Assembly (NCBI GenBank): GCA_000725195.1
Contig: JAIL01000258.1
Coordinates: forward strand, 1-64,000
Length of the DNA: 64,000 nucleotides
From: Snodgrassella alvi SCGC AB-598-O02
Lineage (GTDB): Bacteria; Pseudomonadota; Gammaproteobacteria; Burkholderiales; Neisseriaceae
Reading direction: 5' to 3'
The position numbers and the translations under genes are program-made. Below, piece after piece: positions 17,222 through 27,961 of this stretch. Position 1 is the first letter of the stretch. Every line of letters begins with the position of its first letter. The notes beneath the pieces were generated by a model. The model was not told the DNA's origin and did no database searches. It worked only from the letters and a program-made list of their open reading frames with translations.

Positions 17222-20008
17222 ATGACTGACTATAGTAAAACAGTAAATTTATTAGATACTCCATTTCCGATGCGTGGTAATTTAGCCAAACGAGAAGGTG
17301 GGTGGTTGCAAACTTGGTATGAACAAAAACGTTATCAGAAATTGCGTCAATTGGCAGCCGGCAGGCCAAAATTTGTATTGCATGACGGTCCGCCCTATGC
17401 AAATGGTGATATTCATATCGGCCATGCCGTTAATAAGATTCTAAAAGATATTATTATCCGGAGTAAGACACTGGCAGGTTATGATGCCCCTTATGTGCCG
17501 GGCTGGGATTGTCATGGTTTGCCGATTGAGTTAATGGTTGAAAAAAAATACGGTAAAAATATTCCAGCGGCAAAATTTCGCGAATTATGTCGTGAATACG
17601 CACACGAACAAATTGCCAGACAGAAGAAAGATTTTATGCGTCTGGGCGTGTTAGGTGATTGGGAACACCCTTACTTAACTATGGATTATAAGACTGAGGC
17701 AGATATTGTTCGTAACTTAGGTAAGATTCAGCAGGAAGGTTATTTATATCGTGGAGAAAAACCGGTGCAATTTTGTTTGGACTGCGGTTCTTCTCTGGCA
17801 GAGGCAGAAGTTGAATACAAAGATAAGGTTTCATATGCTATTGATGTGGCTTATCAGTTTAAAGATAACACTGCGGTAGCGCACGCTTTTGGATTGAGTG
17901 ATCTTATTGGTGAGGTCTATGCCGTTATTTGGACGACTACGCCATGGACCTTACCAGCCAGTCAGGCAATTTCCGTGGGAGCAGAAGTCGTATACCAGTT
18001 AATTGATACGTCCAAGGGAAAGCTGGTGCTGGCGAAAGATTTGGCAAAAGCTGCACTGGAACGTTATGGATTTGGTGAAAATGAATTTGCTATACTGGCA
18101 GAAATTTCAGGTAGTCATCTGGAAAATCTTCATCTGAATCATCCTTTTTTAGATCGTGATATTGTCATTTTGTTGGGTGATCATGTGACTACAGAAGCTG
18201 GTACTGGTTTGGTGCATACAGCACCAGCTCATGGTCTGGACGATTATTTTGTCTGCCTGCGTTACGATATTAAATTATATAATCCGGTCAATTCAGAAGG
18301 ACGTTATATCAGTGATATGCCACGACTAGCTGGTATGACTGTATGGGAAGCTAATCCTGTAGTTATTGACTGGGTGGCTGAAGAAAATAAATTACTGTCT
18401 AATGGTAAGATAACACATAGCTATGCTCATTGCTGGCGTCATAAAACGCCGTTGATTTACCGTGCTACCGGACAATGGTTTATTGGCATGGATAAAGATG
18501 GCATAGATGGACAAACGCTGCGTAGTAAAGCTTTAAGTGCTGTGGAGGCTACTGAATTTTTCCCTGCCTGGGGAAGAGCGCGACTGGAAGCAATGATAGA
18601 AGGGCGCCCTGATTGGGTCGTATCTCGTCAGCGTTACTGGGGTACACCGATGGCTTTCTTTGCTCACAAGGAAACTGGTGCTTTGCATCCCCGATCATCT
18701 GAATTGCTGGAAGAAGTTGCTAAACGCATTGAAAAACACGGCATTGAAGCTTGGTTTGCATTGGATAAATCAGAATTGTTAGGCGCTGAGGCTGAACAAT
18801 ATGAAAAATTAAATGACACGATGGATGTATGGTTTGATTCAGGCAGTACGCATTATGCTGTTTTACGTCAGCGTCCAGAATTGTCATGGCCGGCAGATTT
18901 ATATCTGGAAGGTTCTGATCAGCATCGTGGTTGGTTTCAATCTTCTTTACTGACCGCTTGTGCTACTGTGGGTAAACCTCCCTATAAACAGTTGCTAACG
19001 CATGGTTTTGTGGTAGATGGTAATGGCCAGAAGATGTCTAAATCGATTGGCAATGTCATCGCACCCCAGAAAATCAATGATAGTCTTGGTGCTGATATTT
19101 TGCGACTATGGGTAGCATCTACTGATTATTCCGGTGAATTAGCTATTTCGGATGAAATTTTAAAACGGGTAACGGAAAGTTACCGTCGCCTGCGAAATAC
19201 ACTTCGTTTCTTACTGGCTAATCTAAGTGACTTTGATTTTGAAAAAGACGCTGTGGCTACTGCTGATATGCTGGAGCTGGACAAATATGCACTGGTTTTA
19301 GCACAGCAGCTCCAACAACGAGTGGCCAGTGATTATTATGGACGCTATGCCTTCCATTTTGCTGTTCAGGATATTGTGCAATTCTGTTCAGAAGATATGG
19401 GTGCATTTTATCTAGATATTTTGAAGGATAGACTGTATACCATGCAGGCCGGAAGTCTTGGTCGTCGTAGTGCTCAGACAGCGCTTTATCATATTGCCCG
19501 CAATCTAGTGCTGTTACTGAGCCCGATTCTTTGTTTTACTGCGGAAGAGGCATGGACAGTTTTAACAGGAAATGAAGAAGACAGTGTATTGTTCCAAACT
19601 ATGCATGTTTTCCCGGAATTAGCCGAAGCTGAGATTACTGCTTTAACGCAAAAATGGCAGGCTATTCGCACTGTACGTGATGTTGTTAATGCAGCAATTG
19701 AACCTTTACGTGCCGATAAAAGTATTGGTTCTTCATTGCAGGTTGATACAATCATCACTGTTCCATCAGATTTAATGCCATATGTAACAGCTTTGGGTGA
19801 TGAACTTCGTTTTGTGTTAATGGTGGCTCAAGTAACGGTACAGGAAAGTGCAGAATTAACTGCTACCGTTAGTGCAGATGAGGGACAAAAATGTGAGCGT
19901 TGTTGGCACTATACAGATGATATTGGTATTGATTCACAACATCCAACAATTTGCGGTCGATGTGCAACAAATCTGGATGGAAAAGGCGAGCAGCGGTTGT
20001 TTGCTTAA
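17222..20008 (+). CDS. ileS: isoleucine-tRNA ligase
   Basis: The 928-aa class I synthetase charges tRNA-Ile. Visible signatures are [13 protein letters not shown] (the HIGH motif, about residue 65), the editing-domain block [24 protein letters not shown], and [10 protein letters not shown] (KMSKS, about residue 605). The C-terminal zinc finger is [12 protein letters not shown] with CGRCATNL. Length and domain order are normal for the bacterial type. The ribosome site AGAAGG is seven bases before the ATG. Confidence 0.97.
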   Translation: MTDYSKTVNLLDTPFPMRGNLAKREGGWLQTWYEQKRYQKLRQLAAGRPKFVLHDGPPYANGDIHIGHAVNKILKDIIIRSKTLAGYDAPYVPGWDCHGLPIELMVEKKYGKNIPAAKFRELCREYAHEQIARQKKDFMRLGVLGDWEHPYLTMDYKTEADIVRNLGKIQQEGYLYRGEKPVQFCLDCGSSLAEAEVEYKDKVSYAIDVAYQFKDNTAVAHAFGLSDLIGEVYAVIWTTTPWTLPASQAISVGAEVVYQLIDTSKGKLVLAKDLAKAALERYGFGENEFAILAEISGSHLENLHLNHPFLDRDIVILLGDHVTTEAGTGLVHTAPAHGLDDYFVCLRYDIKLYNPVNSEGRYISDMPRLAGMTVWEANPVVIDWVAEENKLLSNGKITHSYAHCWRHKTPLIYRATGQWFIGMDKDGIDGQTLRSKALSAVEATEFFPAWGRARLEAMIEGRPDWVVSRQRYWGTPMAFFAHKETGALHPRSSELLEEVAKRIEKHGIEAWFALDKSELLGAEAEQYEKLNDTMDVWFDSGSTHYAVLRQRPELSWPADLYLEGSDQHRGWFQSSLLTACATVGKPPYKQLLTHGFVVDGNGQKMSKSIGNVIAPQKINDSLGADILRLWVASTDYSGELAISDEILKRVTESYRRLRNTLRFLLANLSDFDFEKDAVATADMLELDKYALVLAQQLQQRVASDYYGRYAFHFAVQDIVQFCSEDMGAFYLDILKDRLYTMQAGSLGRRSAQTALYHIARNLVLLLSPILCFTAEEAWTVLTGNEEDSVLFQTMHVFPELAEAEITALTQKWQAIRTVRDVVNAAIEPLRADKSIGSSLQVDTIITVPSDLMPYVTALGDELRFVLMVAQVTVQESAELTATVSADEGQKCERCWHYTDDIGIDSQHPTICGRCATNLDGKGEQRLFA

Positions 20009-20061
20009 TACAGATAATTTTATAGTGTATTTCCTGCATTAATTGCATGGTTTGACAGATT

Positions 20062-20092
20062 CAGGCATGGCTGATTTAGTTGGTCATGCCTG
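20062..20092 (+). terminator. hairpin between ileS and lspA
   Basis: CAGGCATG (20062-20069) pairs with CATGCCTG (20085-20092) around a 15-base loop. There is no clear U-tract and the lspA ribosome site follows closely, so this is more likely a weak attenuator or a processing hairpin within the ileS-lspA transcript than a full terminator. Confidence 0.45.
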
Positions 20093-20112
20093 TTATAACT
20101 TTAGGTAAAACA

Positions 20113-20607
20113 ATGAGTAAAAAATTATTGATTTATGGTGTAATCATTTTTGTAAGCATTTTTGCTGATCAGATTTCTAAAAATATGATTCTCCAACACT
20201 TGCAGTATATGGAACGGGTAGCAGTCATACCGGGTTTTTTTGACTTGATTTTGGTATATAACACTGGTGCTGCTTTCAGCTTTCTGGCTGGAGCAGGTGG
20301 TTGGCAGAAATTTTTCTTTATTGGTCTGGCACTTATAATTTGTATTTTCCTGTTAAAGGCTATTATTCGTGATGAATTAGGAAAAGTAGGCAAAATAGCG
20401 GCTGCAATGATTATTGGTGGTGCTTTAGGTAATGTAATAGATCGTTTAATTTATGGTCATGTGGTTGATTTCATATTGCTTTACTACCATAATTGGTTTT
20501 ATCCGGCCTTTAATATAGCTGATAGTTGTATTTGTGTTGGAGCAGTGTTACTGGTGTTGGAAAGTATTTTTCATCAAAAAATCAAGTCTTCGAAATTTCA
20601 GAGTTGA
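20113..20607 (+). CDS. lspA: lipoprotein signal peptidase
   Basis: LspA cleaves the signal peptide of prolipoproteins at the inner membrane. The protein of about 164 aa has four membrane segments. The conserved blocks are FADQISK, LVYNTGAAFSFLAG (about residue 48), IIGGALGNVIDRLIYGHVVDF with the first catalytic Asp, and FNIADS with the second. ATG 20113, with TAGG upstream, is preferred over a TTG at 20080 that lies inside a hairpin. It is encoded between ileS and ispH, a standard arrangement. Confidence 0.95.
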   Translation: MSKKLLIYGVIIFVSIFADQISKNMILQHLQYMERVAVIPGFFDLILVYNTGAAFSFLAGAGGWQKFFFIGLALIICIFLLKAIIRDELGKVGKIAAAMIIGGALGNVIDRLIYGHVVDFILLYYHNWFYPAFNIADSCICVGAVLLVLESIFHQKIKSSKFQS

Positions 20608-20634
20608 TGAAACCAGCAAAGTAACGGAAATATT

Positions 20635-21576
20635 ATGAGTAATAAAAGTATTTTGTTGGCCAATCCTCGTGGATTTTGTGCCGGAGTTGATCGGGCAATT
20701 AGTATTGTCGAGCGTGCACTGGAACGGTTTGGGGCACCAATATATGTGCGTCATGAAGTGGTACATAATAAATTTGTGGTAGATAATCTACGTAAAAAAG
20801 GTGCAATTTTTATTGAAAATCTCGATGATGTTCCGCCAGATTCGACTTTGATCTATTCTGCCCATGGTGTATCCAAAGCAGTACAGCAAGAGGCTATGGC
20901 GCGGGGTTTTCGTATTTTTGATGCAACTTGTCCATTAGTGACTAAGGTTCATAAAGAAGTCTCACGACTGGATGAACAAGGTTACCAAATTATAATGATT
21001 GGTCACAAAGGGCATCCGGAAGTTGAAGGTACGATGGGGCAACTGGCTCCTGGAACGATGCTTCTAGTAGAAACTATTGAGGATGTGGCTGGTTTGCATG
21101 TCAATGATGAGGCAAAACTGGCTCATGTCAGCCAGACAACTCTGTCAGTAGATGAAACCAGTGGAATTATCGCGGCTTTACAGCAACGATTTCCACAAAT
21201 TAAAAGCCCGCATAAAGAAGACATCTGTTATGCAACCACCAATAGGCAGGAAGCCGTAAAAAAATTGGCTGCAACTTGTGACATAGTCGTGGTTGTGGGT
21301 TCGCCTAACAGTTCTAACAGTAACCGTTTACGTGAAGTAGCGGCATTATTAAAAATTGAAGCTTATATGGTAGATAATGCGGATTGTTTACAGTCTGAAT
21401 GGTTTGCCGGTAAATCAAAAGTTGGTATTACTGCCGGTGCTTCAGCTCCTGAAGTACTGGTCAATGAAGTGGTGCAGAAAATTGTTTCTTGGGGATATGC
21501 AACCATTACTGAAAACTCGGGAGTTGAGGAAAGTATTATGTTTGTTCTACCCAAAGAATTGCGTGGCTCATCATGA
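20635..21576 (+). CDS. ispH: 4-hydroxy-3-methylbut-2-enyl diphosphate reductase
   Basis: IspH carries out the last step of the MEP pathway, reducing HMBPP to IPP and DMAPP with a [4Fe-4S] cluster. The three cluster cysteines are in GFCAGVDRA (residue 14), [14 protein letters not shown] (about 98) and [13 protein letters not shown] (about 199). Other blocks are [33 protein letters not shown] and [11 protein letters not shown]. It follows lspA by 28 bases, and its stop overlaps the start of the next ABC gene by four bases (ATGA), so the exporter is translationally coupled to it. Confidence 0.97.
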   Translation: MSNKSILLANPRGFCAGVDRAISIVERALERFGAPIYVRHEVVHNKFVVDNLRKKGAIFIENLDDVPPDSTLIYSAHGVSKAVQQEAMARGFRIFDATCPLVTKVHKEVSRLDEQGYQIIMIGHKGHPEVEGTMGQLAPGTMLLVETIEDVAGLHVNDEAKLAHVSQTTLSVDETSGIIAALQQRFPQIKSPHKEDICYATTNRQEAVKKLAATCDIVVVVGSPNSSNSNRLREVAALLKIEAYMVDNADCLQSEWFAGKSKVGITAGASAPEVLVNEVVQKIVSWGYATITENSGVEESIMFVLPKELRGSS

Positions 21577-22286
21577 ACATACCTGTTTTGTCTGGTATTG
21601 GGATTTGTCAGCGTTCACATGATGATGGCAGAATCCTATTGCAGGAAACCGACTTTCAATTAATGGCCGGAGCACGAGTAGCAATAAGTGGTGCTTCAGG
21701 AGCGGGAAAGTCGGTTTTTTTACGTACTATTTCTTTATTAGATTTACCTGCAGCAGGTAAATTGTATCGAAATGGTGAACTGGTTCAGTTAAATGCAATT
21801 AGTATAGGCCAACATCGTAGTCAAATTGCCTACGTCAGCCAAAAGCCTGTTCTGGTGCCGGGAACCATTCTTGATAATTTACAACTACCCTATACCCTCA
21901 ATCGCTATAAGCAAAAAAATTTTGATGCGAAATTATCGCAACAAATATTCAATGATTTGGGCAAAGATAAAAATTTTTTAGAACGGGAGACTACAGATTT
22001 ATCGGGTGGTGAAGCACAGCTGGTGTGTTTGTTAAGAATTTTGCAATTAAACCCGCCAGTTTTATTGCTAGATGAGCCTACTGCATCTCTGGATGAAACT
22101 TCTGCACGTTTTGTCCAAAAGCTGCTCAATCAATGGCAACAGGAAAATCCTAAAGCTGCTTATCTTTGGATTTCTCATAGTGAGCAACAAGTATATGAAG
22201 TAGCTGACGAAGTTTGGTATTTTGATGCAGGCAAGTTTACTCATTCAAAACAGTTACAACAGAAGGAAGGTCATCATGCAGACTGA
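21573..22286 (+). CDS. fetA: ABC exporter ATPase, FetA/YbbL-like
   Basis: This is a 237-aa ABC ATPase. Walker A is [13 protein letters not shown] (about residue 41), the Q-loop region is [10 protein letters not shown], the signature is LSGGEAQ (about 145), and Walker B is [13 protein letters not shown]. It has the size and pairing of E. coli FetA (YbbL), the ATPase of an iron exporter that helps resist peroxide stress. The last 11 bases overlap the permease gene. The iron role is inferred from the partner permease, which belongs to the UPF0014 family. Confidence 0.85.
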   Translation: MNIPVLSGIGICQRSHDDGRILLQETDFQLMAGARVAISGASGAGKSVFLRTISLLDLPAAGKLYRNGELVQLNAISIGQHRSQIAYVSQKPVLVPGTILDNLQLPYTLNRYKQKNFDAKLSQQIFNDLGKDKNFLERETTDLSGGEAQLVCLLRILQLNPPVLLLDEPTASLDETSARFVQKLLNQWQQENPKAAYLWISHSEQQVYEVADEVWYFDAGKFTHSKQLQQKEGHHAD

Positions 22287-23085
22287 ATATTATCTGAGTA
22301 TTGGTGAGCTGACTTTGGCTTCTTTGTTAATTCTGATCAGTGCGGCAGTCTCATTGTGGCTGAAATTAGGTTTAACTAAACGTATTTTAATATCAGCTAT
22401 ACGGGCAGTGGTACAGTTATCGATTGTCGGTCTATTGCTTAAATGGATTTTTGCGGCAAATCAATGGTACTGGGTGCTGTTGATTATCATTGCTATGACG
22501 ACAGTAGCAGGTTTTTCAGCTCGCTCAAGAGGAAGTTATGTCTATCGCGGTTTGACTCGTGATGCACTGTCTTCTGTGTGGTTGGCGTCATGGCTTTCGG
22601 CAGCAGTGGGTTTATATGCGGTTATGCACATAAAACCATGGTATTCACCACAATATGTTATTCCGATACTGGGCATGGTATTGGGTAACTGTTTGACTGC
22701 GGTAGCATTATGTTTAGACAGATTAACTCAGGATTTACGTCAACAACAATCGCGTGTTGAAATGATGCTGTCCATGGGTGCAACTGGCTGGGAAGCCTAT
22801 CGAGATACCGCGCGTGCAGCTGTAGTAGCTGGTATGTTGCCGACGATCAATCAATTAAGTGTGGTCGGCTTGGTTAGTTTGCCGGGTATGATTACCGGTC
22901 AAATTCTTGCTGGTGCTTCGCCAGATCAGGCAATTCGTTTTCAATTACTCACCATGTTTTTAATTTGCGCTGGGTCTGCCGGCGGATGTTTACTGTGTGC
23001 AATATTTGTTTATAGACATGTTTTTAATCGTTGCTGGCAATTTTGTAGCTGGCGACTAAAGAGACGGAAAACAGAAACGGCTTAG
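22276..23085 (+). CDS. fetB: ABC exporter permease, FetB/YbbM-like (UPF0014)
   Basis: The start at ATG 22276 gives a 269-aa membrane protein with about seven segments. Family marks include the early VVQLSIVGLLLKWIF, PILGMVLGNCLTAVALCLDRL, EMMLSMGATGWEAYRDTARAAVVAGMLPTIN and GLVSLPGMITGQILAGASP, all typical of UPF0014 (FetB). With FetA it would export iron. The overlap with fetA implies tight coupling. The longer frame back to 22222 lies inside fetA and is ignored. Placement behind ispH, an iron-sulfur enzyme gene, is notable but may be chance. Confidence 0.88.
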   Translation: MQTEYYLSIGELTLASLLILISAAVSLWLKLGLTKRILISAIRAVVQLSIVGLLLKWIFAANQWYWVLLIIIAMTTVAGFSARSRGSYVYRGLTRDALSSVWLASWLSAAVGLYAVMHIKPWYSPQYVIPILGMVLGNCLTAVALCLDRLTQDLRQQQSRVEMMLSMGATGWEAYRDTARAAVVAGMLPTINQLSVVGLVSLPGMITGQILAGASPDQAIRFQLLTMFLICAGSAGGCLLCAIFVYRHVFNRCWQFCSWRLKRRKTETA

Positions 23086-23203
23086 TAATAATATTAAGTT
23101 TGAAAAAAATACAGATAAAGTTGAATTAGATTTGAAACCGACTGGTTTCTGATAAACCTAATTACTGATGACTAGCCAAATTACCTGTAATTGTTCCAAA
23201 TTA

Positions 23204-23232
23204 CCTCTATTAAATAGAGGAGATTAAATTTT
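23204..23232 (+). terminator. hairpin after fetB
   Basis: CCTCTAT (23204-23210) pairs with ATAGAGG (23214-23220) around a three-base loop, followed by AGATTAAATTTTT. It lies about 120 bases past the fetB stop. The stem is short, so confidence is moderate. Confidence 0.5.
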
Positions 23233-23346
23233 TGCAGCTTAAAAAGTAAGATTTAAAGTTAATAGCTTTTACTGCTATTTATTCAGCATATAAGCTTGCA
23301 TTGTAACATTTTTAATATAAATGATTACTATTTTAGGCTTGAAATT

Positions 23347-23541
23347 TTAATTATTTTCATCAATCCAAGCTTGCTGAATGGCTTCGAGAATTTTTTCACC
23401 ACAATGATCAGGATTATCATCGAAAGCAGGTAATGATAAAACCAATTCGCGTAATTGGGTAAAACGAATATTTTTGGGGTCGATTTTATGGTGGCGATCG
23501 GCTAACTCTTCAGCAATATAATGAATATCGGTCCATTTCAT
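23347..23541 (-). CDS. iscX: Fe-S assembly protein IscX
   Basis: The 64-aa acidic protein matches IscX (YfhJ): MKWTDIHYIAEELADRH, DPKNIRFTQLRELVLSLPAF and the ending EAIQQAWIDE. IscX binds IscS and iron and tunes cluster assembly. The length is that of the family. It is the last gene of the isc operon, 65 bases after fdx, the same relative place as in E. coli. Confidence 0.95.
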   Translation of the reverse strand: MKWTDIHYIAEELADRHHKIDPKNIRFTQLRELVLSLPAFDDNPDHCGEKILEAIQQAWIDENN

Positions 23542-23606
23542 AATTTAAACCTTTTGCTAATCATTGGGATTACAATAACAAATAGGGCAGAAGTACAATG
23601 TGAATT

Positions 23607-23948
23607 TTAATGTTCTTCACGGGCATGATTGATAGTGTATTTGGGTATTTCAACAGTGATATCACTATCACCTACCACAGCCTGGCAGCTCAAACGAGAA
23701 TCTGCTTCCAATCCCCAAGCCTGATCTAATAAATCTTCTTCCTGTTCGCTTGGCTCATTCAAACTTTGAAAACCCTTACGAATCAGTACATGGCAGGTAG
23801 TGCATGCACATGATTGCTCACATGCATGTTCAATTTCAATGTCATGCTCCAAAAGTGCATCGCAAATACTGGTTCCTGTGGGAATGTTATCTAACTCTTT
23901 TCCATCGGGACAAAGTTGAGGATGGGGTAATACTGTTATTTTGGGCAT
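23607..23948 (-). CDS. fdx: ISC-type [2Fe-2S] ferredoxin
   Basis: The 113-aa ferredoxin supplies electrons for iron-sulfur cluster assembly. The ligand cysteines are visible as CEQSCACTTCHV (C-x5-C-x2-C, about residues 42-51) and LSCQAVV (about 87), the adrenodoxin-like spacing. The start MPKITVLPHPQLCPDG is the family N-terminus. It lies between the GST gene and iscX on the minus strand. Confidence 0.95.
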   Translation of the reverse strand: MPKITVLPHPQLCPDGKELDNIPTGTSICDALLEHDIEIEHACEQSCACTTCHVLIRKGFQSLNEPSEQEEDLLDQAWGLEADSRLSCQAVVGDSDITVEIPKYTINHAREEH

Positions 23949-24018
23949 GTATGTTCCGGTCGTTTAAATTTTATTAGCATAATGATTTTATAGTATACAA
24001 GTCTAACTACTATAAACG

Positions 24019-24645
24019 TTATGCCAATCCTTCTGATTTTAGAGCTGTCTTGACACGCTGATCAGCTTCAACACGGTGGTAGAAGGGTTGCAGATTAGCA
24101 TATTCACTCAGATCAATTTTACAGATTTCAGTCCAACGCAACATAACATAAATGTAAACGTCTGCAATACTGAGATCGGTACCAGCTAGATAGTTTTGTT
24201 CTTTAAGTGCATGATCTACACTGGCAAAGAGTTTAACAATTTTCATGCTGGCATTTTTGATTAAGCTGGCTTGTGCTTCCTTATCATCAACGAGGGTGGC
24301 TACCTTAAAAATAGGAAGAAAAGCTGGATGCAGATTGCTATTGGCAAAAGCAAGCCATTGACGAACTTTCGCACGAGCATGCACATCAGTTATTGCTTTT
24401 GTACCAAATATGGCTTTTTCAGGAACCAGATCATTAATATAATCGATAATGGCAAAATTTTCGGCTAAGACCCACTTTCCATCAACTAATAAAGGCACTT
24501 GTCCCTGAGGATTTAATGCTAAGTATTCTGTATTTTTAATCGTGTCATGTTGCACTTCTTCGGCACTATAGTCTAATCCACTCCATTCCAGTGCTATATG
24601 AGAAATTAAAGAACAGGAACCCGGTAAATAAAATAATTTCAACAT
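24019..24645 (-). CDS. glutathione S-transferase
   Basis: The 208-aa protein has the GST fold order: thioredoxin-like N-terminal domain (LKLFYLPGSCSLISHIALEWSG, then NPQGQVPLLVDG with the cis-proline and LAENFAIIDYI binding the glutathione gamma-glutamyl part) and a helical C-terminal domain (YLAGTDLSIADVYIYVMLRW). The SCS near the N-terminus is typical of the bacterial beta class. It lies between hscA and fdx, inside the isc operon, where a GST is not part of the E. coli layout; it may protect or recycle glutathione-linked clusters, but this is inference from place alone. Confidence 0.88.
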   Translation of the reverse strand: MLKLFYLPGSCSLISHIALEWSGLDYSAEEVQHDTIKNTEYLALNPQGQVPLLVDGKWVLAENFAIIDYINDLVPEKAIFGTKAITDVHARAKVRQWLAFANSNLHPAFLPIFKVATLVDDKEAQASLIKNASMKIVKLFASVDHALKEQNYLAGTDLSIADVYIYVMLRWTEICKIDLSEYANLQPFYHRVEADQRVKTALKSEGLA

Positions 24646-24694
24646 ATTTTTTCTTTCACATAAGGTTAAAAAACATTGTTGTCACAAATAAGGT

Positions 24695-26563
24695 TTACAA
24701 ATCAGTTACTTTTTTGCCTTGTAAAGCGCGCTGAATATTGCGATTCATTCGTTTAGCAGCAAAATCATCTGTTGTCTGATTTAAAACCTGAATGGCAGCA
24801 CGGATAGATTGTGCGTCGCCTTGGTTCATTTCCGTTCTAGTGTGAGATAGAGCTAATTGAATAGTATTAATTTCAGCCACCGTCAGAATATCGGCATCCA
24901 TTTTTAGAGCACTATCCACTGCTGCAATGATACTTTGTGCCTCTACTATTGCTTCTGTACGGCTACGTTGCTGAGCATCTGTTTCAGCGTTAGCAAAGCT
25001 GTCTTTAAGCATTTCGGTAATAACTGTATCATCCAAACCGTATGAAGGTTTAACCTCAATTTGAGCTTGAGTGCCTGTTGTTTGTTCGCGCGCAGAAACA
25101 GAAAGTAAACCATCTGCATCTACCTGAAATGTGACTCTGATTCGGGCTGCACCGGCAGCCATAGGCGGAATACCACGCAGAGTAAATTGTGCCAAACTGC
25201 GACAATCACTGACCAGTTCACGTTCCCCCTGAACTACATGAATCATCATGGCAGTTTGCCCGTCTTTAAACGTAGTAAAGTCCTGTGCACGAGCTGTCGG
25301 CAATGTGCTGTTTCGGGGAATAATTTTTTCAACCAAGCCGCCATAGGTTTCTAAACCCAGTGATAATGGGGTGACATCCAGCAACAGCCATTCATCATCA
25401 TTTTTATTACCAGCTAATACATTTGCTTGCATAGCTGCACCTAAAGCAACAACCTCATCAGGATTAAGATTATTTAGTGGAGTTTGCCCGAAATAAGCAG
25501 CCACAGCCTGCTGTACATGCAGCATACGCGTTGCTCCACCAACCATAATTACGCCATTAATATCCTGTTTACTAACCCCAGCATCTCGCAAAGCCTGTTT
25601 AACTGGTTCAAGAGTTTTAACGACCAATGGTTGGGTTAATTGCTGAAACGTTGTGCGACTTATTTCTGTCGATATTTGCTGACCAGTTGATAAAGTAGCA
25701 GTAATAGTTGTTGAGTTTTGAACTGTAAGATTCTCTTTGGCAGTACGACTAAGCGATTGTAGCAGCGCGCTATCCTGTGTTGATAATTGCGATAATTTAT
25801 TTTGTTCTAATAACCAGCAAAATAAACGCTGGTCGAAATCATCTCCACCTAATGCACTATTGCCATTAGTAGCTTTAACTTCAAATAAACCTCGACGTAA
25901 TATCAAAACAGACACATCAAAAGTACCACCACCAAGGTCATAAACGACAAATGTACCCTCAGCAGCATTATCCAATCCATACGCAATGGCAGCTGCTGTC
26001 GGTTCATTCAGCAGGCGTAAAACATGCAGACCAGCCAAACGAGCTGCATCTTTAGTTGCTTGACGTTGAGCATCATCAAAATAAGCAGGTACAGTAATTA
26101 CCGCCCCAGCCGGTTCACCACCCATTGCATTTTCAGCTCGTTTTTTTAATATTTTAAGTATGTCTGCTGAAACTTCGATAGGCGTTTTCATACCGGCGCG
26201 AGTATGAATATTAATAATACGGTCATCATGGCCGAATTTATAAGGTAAATAGCTAAATTCGGTATCCGATTTGATATCATTTAATGTACGACCAATCATT
26301 CTTTTTGCCGAACTTATCGTATTGGTGGGATCAATACGTTGCATTTTGAGTGCTTCAGCGCCGACTTCAATTAAGTTATCCTGATCATAACGTACTACCG
26401 ATGGGACGGTAACATGTCCCTGTTCATCAGCCAAACACTCAGCGTGCCCATTGCGCACAGTGGCAACCAGACTATTAGTTGTTCCTAAATCAATGCCAAC
26501 TGCAAGCCTATGTTCGTGAGGTGCAGTTGATAAGCCGGGCTCGGCGATTTGCAATAATGCCAT
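24695..26563 (-). CDS. hscA: Hsp70-type Fe-S chaperone
   Basis: The 622-aa DnaK-family ATPase is specialised for cluster transfer from IscU. The ATPase domain begins [16 protein letters not shown] and contains [39 protein letters not shown] and [12 protein letters not shown]. The substrate-binding domain starts around [17 protein letters not shown]. HscA-type features are the short length compared with DnaK and the presence of the co-chaperone gene hscB just upstream. It recognises the LPPVK motif, which is present in IscU here. Confidence 0.96.
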   Translation of the reverse strand: MALLQIAEPGLSTAPHEHRLAVGIDLGTTNSLVATVRNGHAECLADEQGHVTVPSVVRYDQDNLIEVGAEALKMQRIDPTNTISSAKRMIGRTLNDIKSDTEFSYLPYKFGHDDRIINIHTRAGMKTPIEVSADILKILKKRAENAMGGEPAGAVITVPAYFDDAQRQATKDAARLAGLHVLRLLNEPTAAAIAYGLDNAAEGTFVVYDLGGGTFDVSVLILRRGLFEVKATNGNSALGGDDFDQRLFCWLLEQNKLSQLSTQDSALLQSLSRTAKENLTVQNSTTITATLSTGQQISTEISRTTFQQLTQPLVVKTLEPVKQALRDAGVSKQDINGVIMVGGATRMLHVQQAVAAYFGQTPLNNLNPDEVVALGAAMQANVLAGNKNDDEWLLLDVTPLSLGLETYGGLVEKIIPRNSTLPTARAQDFTTFKDGQTAMMIHVVQGERELVSDCRSLAQFTLRGIPPMAAGAARIRVTFQVDADGLLSVSAREQTTGTQAQIEVKPSYGLDDTVITEMLKDSFANAETDAQQRSRTEAIVEAQSIIAAVDSALKMDADILTVAEINTIQLALSHTRTEMNQGDAQSIRAAIQVLNQTTDDFAAKRMNRNIQRALQGKKVTDL

Positions 26564-26659
26564 AATCTGAATCTTATCTCAGTTTCTTACTTCAATCAGT
26601 ATAATGAAATATTTTGAATGGTTATAATACCAATAAATGAGTATTAAAATTACTAATAA

Positions 26660-27175
26660 TTAACAAAATGGATTAGGTAAGGACAAATTGATCTCTGCTA
26701 TTAATTTAGTCAGAAAGCGAGCTTGACGAACCAAATCTGCGGCCTGTTCCAAATGATTAAGCTCAAATGCAGTATTTAAGGTTTGCATTAATTGCCGATG
26801 TTCGTGTTTAATATCTTTAGCTAATTGGGTCAGCATGTCTACATTATTTGTTTGCCGAGCTTCTTCAATTTCTTCACGCCATTTCATTTGCTGCATTAAA
26901 AATTCACTTGAAAATTGAGTATTTTCTGGTGCATCAGCTTCAATTCCGCGTTGTTGCAACAAATAGGCTGCTCGATCTAAAGGATTACTCAGAATTCGAT
27001 AAGCCTCATTTACTGTGGCGGCCATCATCATTGCCTGTTTTTGTTCGAATGCACTTTTGCTGGCAAATTTGTCAGGATGACATTGTGCAGCCAGTAAGCG
27101 ATAATTTTCGTCCAGTTTGGCAATGTCCACAGAAAATTTCTCAGGCAATTGAAATAATTGAAAGTATTGATTCAT
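26660..27175 (-). CDS. hscB: J-domain co-chaperone HscB
   Basis: The 171-aa protein has an N-terminal J domain with the HPD motif (AAQCHPDKFAS, about residue 33) and YRILSNPLDRAAYLL, then a helical IscU-binding domain (MKWREEIEEARQ, AADLVRQARFLTKLIAEI). It delivers IscU to HscA and stimulates its ATPase. Length and order fit the family. It lies between iscA and hscA in the operon with about 100-150-base gaps. Confidence 0.95.
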   Translation of the reverse strand: MNQYFQLFQLPEKFSVDIAKLDENYRLLAAQCHPDKFASKSAFEQKQAMMMAATVNEAYRILSNPLDRAAYLLQQRGIEADAPENTQFSSEFLMQQMKWREEIEEARQTNNVDMLTQLAKDIKHEHRQLMQTLNTAFELNHLEQAADLVRQARFLTKLIAEINLSLPNPFC

Positions 27176-27325
27176 AATTTATTTTCTGTGATTTTTACTT
27201 ACAATGCATATACAAACATTTATTGTGTTTGGAAAATACTGCTTATGTGCTAACAATATAATTGATAAAAAATAAAAATAGTCACGACAATATTTCGCAT
27301 TGTAATCGTAACTGACATTTATTTA

Positions 27326-27646
27326 TCAGACATGGAAACTTTCACCACAGCCACATTCATCTTTTGCATTGGGATTGGCAAATTTAAAGCCTTCCTGTAA
27401 TCCTTCTTTTACAAAATCAAGTTCCGTTCCATTCAGATAAACGTGGCTTTTCGGATCAACAAACACTTTTACTCCGTGTTGCTCAAATATCATATCTTCC
27501 GGTTGTATTTGGTCAACAAATTCTAAAGTATAGGCCATACCAGAACAGCCACTGTTTTTGACACCTAGGCGAATACCTTCACCTTTACCGCGTTTAATCA
27601 AAAAATTACTGATATGCTGAGCGGCTTTTTCAGTCAGAGAAATCAT
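27326..27646 (-). CDS. iscA: A-type Fe-S carrier IscA
   Basis: The 106-aa protein shows the three A-type cysteines: [16 protein letters not shown] (about residue 34) and the terminal pair DECGCGESF. The body [28 protein letters not shown] is standard IscA. It accepts clusters and passes them to apoproteins. It follows the small Cys-pair gene by 29 bases, so the two are likely coupled in one transcript. Confidence 0.96.
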   Translation of the reverse strand: MISLTEKAAQHISNFLIKRGKGEGIRLGVKNSGCSGMAYTLEFVDQIQPEDMIFEQHGVKVFVDPKSHVYLNGTELDFVKEGLQEGFKFANPNAKDECGCGESFHV

Positions 27647-27675
27647 CTGTTTGTTCCATCAGTTAATGCTGTTAA

Positions 27676-27882
27676 TCATTCTAGTTCAGTTGGATCATTA
27701 AATTGAATATCATCAATATATCGATTAAAGCGACGAATATATGCTTGTTTAAAAAGTCGCTGGCAAATTAATTTTTCAGCGCAACTATTACAAAAGTAGT
27801 TGATAACATCGTTTGGGTGTGAGTCCGAGGGGATATAGGTACTACATTCCAGACATAATTTATACTGTGTCTGATAGTTCAT
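27676..27882 (-). CDS. small protein with two CxxC pairs, unknown
   Basis: I do not recognise this 68-aa protein. It has CLEC (about residues 10-13) and CNSC (about 31-34), the layout of a small zinc ribbon or a metal-binding treble-clef half, followed by a basic and aromatic helix (RLFKQAYIRRFNRYIDDI). It sits between iscU and iscA in the isc operon, with IscA 29 bases downstream, so it is expressed with the cluster machinery. It could be a metal-binding accessory protein, but position alone supports this. E. coli has no gene at this place. Confidence 0.65.
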   Translation of the reverse strand: MNYQTQYKLCLECSTYIPSDSHPNDVINYFCNSCAEKLICQRLFKQAYIRRFNRYIDDIQFNDPTELE

Positions 27883-27961
27883 TGGTATTTCTGCTATTAA
27901 AACTTAATCGCGATATTTTAAATAAATGGACTAATATGTACTAGCTATACCCAAAATATTT

